Source: Viridibacterium sp035456105 (lineage in GTDB: Bacteria; Pseudomonadota; Gammaproteobacteria; Burkholderiales; Rhodocyclaceae). From it: DNA of 64,000 nt. A program made the translations under genes and the position numbers. The stretch lies in NCBI GenBank assembly GCA_035456105.1, contig DATIDV010000017.1, positions 1-64,000 of the forward strand, given 5' to 3'. Below are positions 7,577 through 14,092 of the stretch, piece after piece. Positions within the stretch are counted from its first letter, which is position 1, and each line of letters starts with the position of its first letter. The notes beneath the pieces were generated by a model. It was given only the letters and a program-made list of their open reading frames with translations, did not search any database and was not told the DNA's origin.

Positions 7577-8830
7577 ATGAGTATTTCCGCCTGCGGCATC
7601 GATTTCGGCACCTCCAACTCCACGGCGGCCATCTACAACACGTCGGGCCCGCATCTGCTGGCCCTGGAAGACGGCAAGACCACCCTGCCTTCGGCCGTGT
7701 TCTTCAATCTCGACGAGGAGTCGCTGGCTTTCGGCCGTGCCGCGCTGGCGGAGTATCTGGAAGGCTATGAGGGCCGCCTGATGCGCTCGCTGAAGAGTCT
7801 GCTCGGCAGCGGCCTGATGGACGCCGGCACGGAAGTCGGCGGGCGACACCTGTCGTTCCGCAATCTCATCGGCGGCTTCATCGGCGAGATCAAGACGCGT
7901 GCGCAGAAAGAAGCCGGGCGCAATTTCGATGCGGTCGTGGTCGGCCGGCCGGTGCGCTTTGTCGATGACGACGATGCAGCCGACAAGCTGGCCGAAGACA
8001 CGCTGGCCGAGATTGTCAGCGGCCTCGGTTTTCGTGAAGTAAGTTTCCAGTTCGAGCCGATTGCAGCTGCCCACACGTATGAACAGAGCATTACGCGCGA
8101 AGAGCTGGTGCTGGTGGTGGACATCGGCGGCGGCACTTCCGACTTCTCGCTGGTGCGTCTCTCGCCAGAGCGCCGCCACGCGGCCGACCGCGGCGCCGAC
8201 CTGCTCGGCAATAGCGGTGTGCATATCGGCGGCACGGATCTGGACAAGCAGCTCTCGCTGTCGGGCGTGATGCCGGAGCTGGGCATGGGCACGCTGCTCA
8301 AGAGCGGCGCGGCCTTTCCCAACGGCGCCTTCTTTCAGCTTGCCACCTGGCACACCATCAATCAGGTCTACACACGCAAGGCCTGGCGCACATTTCAGGA
8401 CGTGGCGCCGAACGTGGCCGACACGCGCCGCTTCGACCGCCTGCTTAGCCTCGTGCAGAAACAGGCTGGTCATCGACTTGCCATGCGCATAGAGGCGGCA
8501 AAGATCGAACTCTCGGCCAAGCTCATCAGCACGCTGGCACTCGACGAGGCAGAAGCCGATTTGCGCATTACCCTGCGTCAGGCTGATTTCGAGCAAGCCA
8601 TCGCCAGCGAGATCGGCCGTGTCTGCGATGCCGCCGAGTTGTGCCTGCAACAGGCCGGCGTCCCGTCGCAAGCGGTCGACACACTGTTCTTCACCGGCGG
8701 CTCGTCGGCCGTACCAGCCCTGCGCGCGGCACTGGCCAAGCGCTTCCCCGCCGCACGGGCGGTAGAGGGCGATCTGTATGGCAGCGTGGGCTGCGGCCTG
8801 GCCGTGGTGGCGCAGCAGCGCTATGGCTAG
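7577..8830 (+). CDS. Hsp70-family protein, YegD-like, ATPase domain only
   Basis: A 417-residue protein from the ATG at 7577; the frame stays open upstream to 7415, but those residues are unlike the family and the conserved N-terminus begins just after this ATG. Hsp70/actin ATPase motifs: phosphate-1 'GIDFGTSNSTAAI' at residues ~7-19, phosphate-2 'VVDIGGGTSDFSLV' near residue 180, adenosine motif 'FFTGGSSAVPAL' near residue 372. The peptide-binding domain of DnaK is missing, as in E. coli YegD. The role is presumed chaperone-like, with substrate unknown. Confidence 0.87.
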   Translation: MSISACGIDFGTSNSTAAIYNTSGPHLLALEDGKTTLPSAVFFNLDEESLAFGRAALAEYLEGYEGRLMRSLKSLLGSGLMDAGTEVGGRHLSFRNLIGGFIGEIKTRAQKEAGRNFDAVVVGRPVRFVDDDDAADKLAEDTLAEIVSGLGFREVSFQFEPIAAAHTYEQSITREELVLVVDIGGGTSDFSLVRLSPERRHAADRGADLLGNSGVHIGGTDLDKQLSLSGVMPELGMGTLLKSGAAFPNGAFFQLATWHTINQVYTRKAWRTFQDVAPNVADTRRFDRLLSLVQKQAGHRLAMRIEAAKIELSAKLISTLALDEAEADLRITLRQADFEQAIASEIGRVCDAAELCLQQAGVPSQAVDTLFFTGGSSAVPALRAALAKRFPAARAVEGDLYGSVGCGLAVVAQQRYG

Positions 8831-8940
8831 GGTGTGACACAAAGTCACGCTGCAGACCCCGCCGGCCATCAAGTCGGCCTTGGCCCGGACCGTAATAGGG
8901 TAATCCCTATCCTCCGCCGAAAACCCGGGAGCTGCACTGC

Positions 8941-9765
8941 ATGACCGCGCTTGAAAAACTCTTCGCCAATCTGCCTCGCCTGCCCAGCGTTCCGAAGGTC
9001 GTGCTGGACCTGATCGCCTCGCTGTGTGAAGAAGATGTGACGATCGACTCGCTGGTGGAGCAAGTCAAACAGGACCAGTCGCTGTCCGCACGCGTGCTGG
9101 CCATGGCGAACTCGAGTCAGTACGGCGTGAGCAGGAAGATCGGCTCCATTGATCGGGCTGTGACGCTGATCGGCCTGTCGGCCTTGCGCTCGCTGGTCAT
9201 CGCCTCCGGTATGTCGCGCACCTTCAGCCATGTCGAGGGCGTGGATATGAAGGCCTTCTGGCGCCACGGCCTGGTCACCGCTGGCGTGGCGCGGGTGATT
9301 GGCAAGGTCAAAGGGATTAATCCCGAATTCGCTTACACGGCCGGTCTCATGTATCAGATCGGCGAGTTGATCATTCACCTCGCCTATCCGGCGGCCTCGA
9401 AGCAGCTGCTGGGCGCAGACGGCGTCAAGGGCGTCGAGCTGCTGAAAATGGAGCGCTCCCTGACGGAAACCGACCACTGCGAGGTCGGCCAGGAAATGGC
9501 TGTGCGCTGGAATTTCCCCATCGAAATCCGCAATGCCCTGCGCTGGTATGCCGAGCCACTGGAGCCGGAAGCGGAGCCCATGGCGGCCGTCGTCCATATC
9601 GCCGCGCAGATCGCCGAAGGGCTCGAACAGGGCCTGGGGGCAGAAGAGATCAGCGTGTCCCTGAACATCCAGGCTCTGGCGCGCCTGTCGATGGACCGTC
9701 CGGATACGGTCTGGCGCATCGAGTCCTGCATGGACCTGCCGGCCACGTCAGCACTGCTGCTGTAA
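8941..9765 (+). CDS. HDOD-domain protein
   Basis: A 274-residue cytoplasmic protein. The HDOD domain covers about residues 5-205 ('LPSVPKVVLDLIASL', 'LVEQVKQDQSLSARVLAMANSSQYG', 'SIDRAVTLIGLSALRSLVIAS', 'FWRHGLVTAGVARVIG', 'AYTAGLMYQIGELI'). HDOD proteins are HD-GYP-related but usually lack the catalytic metal ligands and act in signalling or regulation. No output domain is fused here. GGGAG sits about 9 nt before the ATG. It stands alone, convergent with the WYL regulator. Confidence 0.9.
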   Translation: MTALEKLFANLPRLPSVPKVVLDLIASLCEEDVTIDSLVEQVKQDQSLSARVLAMANSSQYGVSRKIGSIDRAVTLIGLSALRSLVIASGMSRTFSHVEGVDMKAFWRHGLVTAGVARVIGKVKGINPEFAYTAGLMYQIGELIIHLAYPAASKQLLGADGVKGVELLKMERSLTETDHCEVGQEMAVRWNFPIEIRNALRWYAEPLEPEAEPMAAVVHIAAQIAEGLEQGLGAEEISVSLNIQALARLSMDRPDTVWRIESCMDLPATSALLL

Positions 9766-9792
9766 CACGTTGCTTCATCAAACGAATAAGGC

Positions 9793-9853
9793 AAAAAAAG
9801 CGGGCGAAGAATTAGGGTGAATCGTCGCAAGGCTTGCGATTCAAGAAGCCCGC
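9793..9853 (-). terminator. Long stem-loop terminator of the WYL regulator gene
   Basis: Minus strand: GCGGGC pairs with GCCCGC (9848-9853 with 9800-9805), enclosing a second hairpin (GAATC.. with ..GATTC around a GCAAG/TTGC core), and is followed by seven T's. It lies about 90 nt past the regulator stop and also sits just after the HDOD gene, so it may serve both strands. Confidence 0.6.
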
Positions 9854-9943
9854 CAATCGGCAGCAGAGAAATCTGTGGCCGATTTTCTTTGGTGCCGCAT
9901 TCCGGTTTTGGGGGCGAGCCCCTCGACGCGCAATCATGTTCGA

Positions 9944-10864
9944 TCACGCGCCGTCATCGGCAGAACGTCCAGACGCGAGGTAGTCGCGGAGGCCTTGTTC
10001 CAGATCTTCAGCCAGCGCCCCAGGAGAAATTACACGGAGGTAAGGCATCCAATAACGAACGATGGGGAGGACTTGCTTTGCGTGCCCCACGCGGGCAGAG
10101 AGCAGCAGACTGCCATCGGGACACTCTTCCTCAATGACCTGATTTGCGATCAGGTTTCTTCGCTTGAAGTAGCCTGCAACCTCCGGAGCAATGCGCAGTC
10201 GCACATCTATCGGCACATCAGACATCCAGACGCCGTCCTCTTTCGCCAGACGTTCAGCGATTTCGTCCGACCACGGAAAGCTTGCCTCCAGCAAACGGAC
10301 ACGACTGATTTTCGCGAAGCTGAAGGTTTTCAACTTCTCACCATCAAGTGCTGCCAGATACCAGATGCCCTTCTGATTCACCAGCCTGTACGGGGAGACG
10401 GCAAGATACGGCTTCAGTCCCTCTGGTTTCCGGTAATCGAAACCGACTTGATAGCGCCCGGTAATAGCCCCCTCCAGCAACTTGAATTCGGCTTCCTTAC
10501 CCGTCAAGTCTTCGTAGTGATGTCCCTTGACCACCCAGGCCTCCTGAACGCGGGTATCGAAGATGTCCCGCAAGAAATCGTCATTCAGCGAGGGGAACAA
10601 GCCTCGTACCCCGGCCAGTCCTGCGAAGCGCTCAATGTCACGGGTGCTGAGCTTTCCGAGGAAAACCGGGTCCAGAAAATACCGCCCGTTGGCCTTCTGC
10701 AAAGGCAAGTAGGCAAAGCGCTGATTCAGGTCTCGTTGAATTGTTCGAAGATTGACGCTGAACTGGTCTGCCAGCGCGGCAGGGTCAAGCTTTTCGCCCT
10801 GATTCAGCTTGATCAGGATTTGCGCAAGGCGATACACCAGCGTGTCATGGTCGTCAGCAGACAT
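9944..10864 (-). CDS. HTH-WYL transcriptional regulator
   Basis: A 306-residue protein: N-terminal winged HTH (about residues 8-55; 'LDPAALADQFSVNLRTIQRDLNQR' is a DeoR-like helix-turn-helix), a WYL domain (about 125-200, with 'VSPYRLVNQKGIWYLAALD' containing the WYL residues), and a C-terminal WCX-like extension (about 225-300). WYL regulators such as PafBC, BrxR and CapW respond to nucleic acid or stress and often sit beside defence or stress genes. Here the gene diverges from two membrane-protein genes (11060 and 11513), its most likely targets. Base composition in this locus is lower in GC than in nearby genes. Confidence 0.9.
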   Translation of the reverse strand: MSADDHDTLVYRLAQILIKLNQGEKLDPAALADQFSVNLRTIQRDLNQRFAYLPLQKANGRYFLDPVFLGKLSTRDIERFAGLAGVRGLFPSLNDDFLRDIFDTRVQEAWVVKGHHYEDLTGKEAEFKLLEGAITGRYQVGFDYRKPEGLKPYLAVSPYRLVNQKGIWYLAALDGEKLKTFSFAKISRVRLLEASFPWSDEIAERLAKEDGVWMSDVPIDVRLRIAPEVAGYFKRRNLIANQVIEEECPDGSLLLSARVGHAKQVLPIVRYWMPYLRVISPGALAEDLEQGLRDYLASGRSADDGA

Positions 10865-11045
10865 CGTGGAAACTCCAGATCACCGTCAGATCATGAGTGT
10901 CGCCCAAGAGCTGCCTCCATCGGCCAGCGCCTCCACTTGCTTTGAATGAACGTCGGTGCGATCCGCTTAAAAAACGCGAGCTCAATGGAAACGACATGTC
11001 CTGTCAGGGGCTCCTTGCATGATGCGCTTCCGAATGTCGCACTTG

Positions 11046-11052
11046 AAAGGAG
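11046..11052 (+). promoter_or_regulatory. Strong Shine-Dalgarno deciding the start at 11060
   Basis: AAAGGAG lies 7 nt upstream of the ATG at 11060. The longer open frame from 10946 has no such signal, so the 53-residue product is preferred. Confidence 0.7.
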
Positions 11053-11059
11053 TACCTCC

Positions 11060-11221
11060 ATGTTCTGGATCTTTTTACTAGCCGTTGGCCTTGCCTCCGT
11101 ATTCGTCAATCTGGGGTCTGCCACCGTCACCGTCAGCATGCTCTCCATCGCCCTGCAGGGGGCCGTGTTGGTGATAGCAAGCCTCGTTGCCGTTTTGCTG
11201 TGGAAGACCTTCGCCAGATGA
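11060..11221 (+). CDS. Small two-helix membrane protein (53 aa), unknown function
   Basis: The ATG at 11060 has a near-consensus SD. The 53-residue product is almost wholly hydrophobic: helix 1 about residues 2-17 (FWIFLLAVGLASVFVN), helix 2 about 27-48 (ALQGAVLVIASLVAVLLW), ending KTFAR. This fits a small inner membrane protein, possibly a holin-like, toxin-like or accessory subunit, but no family is recognised. It lies between the divergent WYL gene and the unknown gene at 11513, 291 nt upstream of the latter. Confidence 0.6.
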   Translation: MFWIFLLAVGLASVFVNLGSATVTVSMLSIALQGAVLVIASLVAVLLWKTFAR

Positions 11222-11512
11222 AAGAGGTGTGACCCGGACTTGCAATGGCGGATGGCGTAGCCCAAGCGGTGCCTGCGAACAATTCAGTAGCGGATAGTCC
11301 TCAGCCGATCGATCAGGCCAATGAATACAACGCTGTTGAGGTCTCGGGTCTCTTGCCCCAGACCATCAAGATTGGCGCGCACAGTGATACGAATGGCGCG
11401 ATGAGTCAGGAGCCACGCCGCCCAAGGGGATACGCTGCCTGCAAGCAATTGCTTCAGCGCCCTTCCGCGTTTGGGCTTTGGCAAATACCCTTTTTTCCCC
11501 AAGGAGATCGGC
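11222..11512. other. Gap with two weak coding-like frames
   Basis: No convincing gene. On the plus strand a frame from ATG 11245 (MADGVAQAVPANNSVADSPQ...) looks coding-like for about 60 residues but lacks an SD and runs out of frame into the next gene. On the minus strand a frame from 11607 to 11284 (ending ...GLIDRLRTIRY) also has plausible codon use but overlaps the gene at 11513 by 95 nt. Either could be a decayed gene; neither is called. Confidence 0.3.
11501..11507 (+). promoter_or_regulatory. Shine-Dalgarno deciding a TTG start at 11513
   Basis: AAGGAGA lies with a 6-nt spacer before TTG at 11513. The only in-frame ATG upstream (11471) would place this SD inside the coding region, so the TTG is the better start. 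Confidence 0.65.
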
Positions 11513-12274
11513 TTGATTGCAGTCCCGTTAGCAGCGGCCTCACTGGCCGTGAGCCCCATCGCAAAAGCCGTCGCCGCGCTGTATGGCATGGGCGTCGCGA
11601 TCGACAACTATCTTGATAAACACATCGACATGATGAAGGGCTCGGAAAGCCCGACAGTGTCCCGTACCGGTGCCATTCTCGAGATGGCGAAATACGGCTT
11701 TGGTTTGGGTTATCTGACGTCGGTCGTGGTCATTGCCACGGGTCAGTTCATCCTGGGAAACACCCTGAGCGCGTTAACGACTGTCGCCACAGCGGCCACG
11801 CTGACCAATCCAATCGCGATGACCTGTGCTGCCGTGGGTGCCATTTACTACGGATGGGGCGCTCTTTCCTATGCCGAACGCAACACCATCCTTGAAAAGC
11901 TGGGCAAGGGACTCGAGATCGGTATCGAGCTCATCAAGGCCGTTATCAACTTCGTTGTCGACACGACCAAGAAACTGCTGAGTTCGAAGAACTTTGAAGA
12001 ACTCAAGAACTACGTGAGTTCCGCTGCGGCCACGTTTGGCAAAACGCTCAGCGATGTTACGCACAGGCTTGGCGACGTAGTCACTGATACCGTCGGTATT
12101 GTCCTGAAGAAGGGCAGTGAGGCGATTGATGGCACGGTCGAGCTAGCGGCCGACGCTTATACGGCAGTCAAGGACACGATCGACAAGACGGCGGACGGAA
12201 CCGCCAAGCACCTTTCAGAAGCAGAGGTAGCGCGAACAAAAATCTGGGGCGGAAAAACATCAAGCCGGAAATAA
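11513..12274 (+). CDS. Unrecognised membrane/amphipathic-helix protein
   Basis: A 253-residue protein (TTG start chosen from the SD; an ATG at 11471 would add 14 residues). N-terminal hydrophobic stretch (IAVPLAAASLAVSPIAKAVAALY), a second pair of hydrophobic helices about residues 60-115 (YGFGLGYLTSVVVIATGQFI, then LTTVATAATLTNPIAMTCAA), then a long C-terminal part made of amphipathic Lys/Asp/Thr-rich helices in a loose ~11-residue rhythm (about 125-240), resembling LEA- or apolipoprotein-like surface helices. No enzyme motif is visible. It sits in a WYL-regulated arrangement with a small membrane protein. Two 60-nt blocks counted by hand inside it have 26 and 32 G+C, lower than neighbouring genes. 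Function unknown. Confidence 0.75.
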   Translation: MIAVPLAAASLAVSPIAKAVAALYGMGVAIDNYLDKHIDMMKGSESPTVSRTGAILEMAKYGFGLGYLTSVVVIATGQFILGNTLSALTTVATAATLTNPIAMTCAAVGAIYYGWGALSYAERNTILEKLGKGLEIGIELIKAVINFVVDTTKKLLSSKNFEELKNYVSSAAATFGKTLSDVTHRLGDVVTDTVGIVLKKGSEAIDGTVELAADAYTAVKDTIDKTADGTAKHLSEAEVARTKIWGGKTSSRK

Positions 12275-12414
12275 ATGATCTCTCAGCTTTGATGCGCTTG
12301 CCGTCCGGAATGCGTCGCTAACATCAGCGTCGCATAGAAAAAAGGAACTACACCGCGAGCTTGCGACGATGTGGCATCGGTGAGGGGACGATCTACTGAA
12401 GCCCGCCCCGGTGT

Positions 12415-12442
12415 CGTCATTCCCGCAGAGGCGGGAATGACG
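12415..12442. repeat. REP-like palindromic repeat
   Basis: A perfect 12-bp inverted repeat (CGTCATTCCCGC / GCGGGAATGACG) with loop AGAG. The GTCATTCCCGC...GCGGGAATGAC pattern is a dispersed repeat common in intergenic regions of many beta- and gammaproteobacteria. A related double element is at 34239-34308. Confidence 0.7.
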
Positions 12443-12493
12443 GTGAAACGCGCCCCGTGTGTGCATTCAGCCTTAGTCAGGGCACTTTGATAT

Positions 12494-12525
12494 AAAAAAA
12501 GCCACCCCTTGACTCCGGAAGTGGC
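12494..12525 (-). terminator. Rho-independent terminator of the transglutaminase gene
   Basis: Minus strand: GCCAC...GTGGC stem, extended by partial CTT/AAG-type pairing, then seven T's. It is about 80 nt past the stop at 12604. Confidence 0.65.
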
Positions 12526-12603
12526 ATTTTCAGAACCAGGTAGCAGAACAGCCTACGCACATGAGTCCTCATTTGCGGCCCGTTTCTTCTACCGCGCCAA
12601 CGC

Positions 12604-13497
12604 TCAGAGTGCCGGCAGGTAACCCGCGTCGGTCGACAGCGCTTCCGTGCGGTGCCGCGGCACTTCAAAGCCATTGGCCGGATCGTTCACGGCTTCGATG
12701 CTGACCACCGGTGGCGCGGAGCTCAGGGCGCCGAAAATCGTGGCGAAAGACACATCGGCCGCATCGCGCCCGGTGCCGAAACGCACGAAGCCCATGGGTA
12801 TGGCGACACCGGAGGCATCAAACAGATACCAGCGATTGCTCAGGAAGACTTCGACATAGGCATGGAAGTCGGTCGGACCGAGCGCCGGGTCGGCACCGTA
12901 GTCGATGCCTGTTGCAAAGCGCGCAGGGATGTTCAATGCGCGGCACAGCGCAATCATCAAATGCGCAAAGTCACGGCACACACCTGCGCTGCTGGTGACG
13001 CTGTCGACGGCCGAAGTGCTCGGGTTGGAGCTGCCGGATGTAAAGGCAAGACGGGCCTGAACCCAGCGCTGGATGGCCATTACGCGTGCATAGCCACGCG
13101 GCAAGGCACCGAACTCGCGCATGGCGAGCGCATTGAGCTTGTCGGATTCGCAATAGCGGCTGGGATACAGATAGGGCAGCACTTCATGCGGCAGTTGCTG
13201 GATCGGCATCTCCTGCAGCTTTTCGGGCGCGACAACGTGATGCGCCAGATCGACCGTCGCGTCGTAGCGAATCGTCAGCGGGCCGGCATTGGCGCACAGG
13301 CGGATGAAGCGATTGCCTTGCGCGGCATCGGTGTACATGGCCGTCGGCAGGTGCAACGCGCCGGGCTGGTTGATGACCAGATGCTCGTCGACAATCGTCT
13401 GGCAGCGCGTACGCGCGGCCTGGATATTGAAAATGAAATCACAAGGCCACTCGGCGATCTCATAACCGAGTTGCAGGGAAAAACGTAACCTGACCAC
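12604..13497 (-). CDS. Transglutaminase-like family protein
   Basis: A 297-residue protein. The start is a GTG at 13497 (SD GAGAGGTG); an upstream GTG at 13530 is possible. N-terminal beta domain typical of bacterial transglutaminase-like proteins, then the papain-like core: 'SSAGVCRDFAHLMIALCRALNIPARFATG' holds the catalytic Cys near residue 170, 'DFHAYVEVFL' the His and 'WYLFDASG' the Asp. Family members are predicted cysteine proteases or cross-linking enzymes; the natural substrate is unknown. No signal peptide is seen. It is transcribed alone with its own terminator. Confidence 0.88.
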   Translation of the reverse strand: MVRLRFSLQLGYEIAEWPCDFIFNIQAARTRCQTIVDEHLVINQPGALHLPTAMYTDAAQGNRFIRLCANAGPLTIRYDATVDLAHHVVAPEKLQEMPIQQLPHEVLPYLYPSRYCESDKLNALAMREFGALPRGYARVMAIQRWVQARLAFTSGSSNPSTSAVDSVTSSAGVCRDFAHLMIALCRALNIPARFATGIDYGADPALGPTDFHAYVEVFLSNRWYLFDASGVAIPMGFVRFGTGRDAADVSFATIFGALSSAPPVVSIEAVNDPANGFEVPRHRTEALSTDAGYLPAL

Positions 13498-13653
13498 GAA
13501 AACACCTCTCTCGCTCCATCGTTGGAGCACAAGTCAGGAATATGTACCGCAGCACATCGATACGTACTGCAAGGGAAGGAGACAAGCTGGTGCCGGGCGT
13601 GTTTCTACTGTTTCCGCGCCGGCATGCTCCACAACGCGAGCAAGAATCGCTCC

Positions 13654-13917
13654 CTATTGCAGGCCCTCGGCGCTGCGCAGCACGACCTTGTCCGCCACGA
13701 AATTGACCGAAGCATGCCGCGCGTCAGTGCCCCAGCGACAGGTACGCACCAGCATGGCGTCGCTGCACTGGTCAGGCTTGCCGATAATATCGATGACCTC
13801 CGCATAACTCATGCCGACGCTCAGGCGATCGTAGTTTTCGAGGCTGAGCCGGCCGCAGGCGGTCAGCACGATGGCCAACAGACAAGGCAGAAGCACAGAG
13901 GGCAAACGCAAAGACAT
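13654..13917 (-). CDS. Small lipoprotein with BamE/SmpA-like fold signature
   Basis: An 87-residue protein starting at the ATG at 13917 (SD GGAGAAA). Lipoprotein signal with lipobox LTAC (Cys about residue 21). The mature part has 'YDRLSVGMSYAEVIDIIGKPDQC', the GMSYxEVxxxIGxP pattern of DUF3862/BamE-like domains, and two further Cys (SDAMLVRTCRWG) that could form a disulfide. It probably sits in the outer or inner membrane facing the periplasm. It is too short and divergent to be BamE itself. Confidence 0.75.
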   Translation of the reverse strand: MSLRLPSVLLPCLLAIVLTACGRLSLENYDRLSVGMSYAEVIDIIGKPDQCSDAMLVRTCRWGTDARHASVNFVADKVVLRSAEGLQ

Positions 13918-14092
13918 GGCTTTCTCCAGGAAGGGAAACATGGCGGAAATGAGGCGAAGATCACGGATCGGCTCGGGGGTGAGGCCGTGCAGGCGCTCAG
14001 TCTAGCGGCGAATTACCTGCGAACGGGGCACCATGCCTAAAGATCGCAGGGGACGCAGCCGTTAATCCCCACAGGTACGCTCCGGTCAACGG

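Larger units (their letters stand above)
12275..12603. other. Intergenic region with a REP-type hairpin and a terminator
   Basis: No gene was seen in this 329-nt gap. It holds a REP-like hairpin at 12415-12442 and the terminator of the minus-strand transglutaminase gene at 12494-12525. The first ~130 nt show nothing recognisable. Confidence 0.6.

Noticed and set aside
7496..8872. 458-codon minus-strand open frame opposite the Hsp70 gene
   Set aside because: The plus strand carries all Hsp70 ATPase motifs; this frame has no recognisable motif or start signal.
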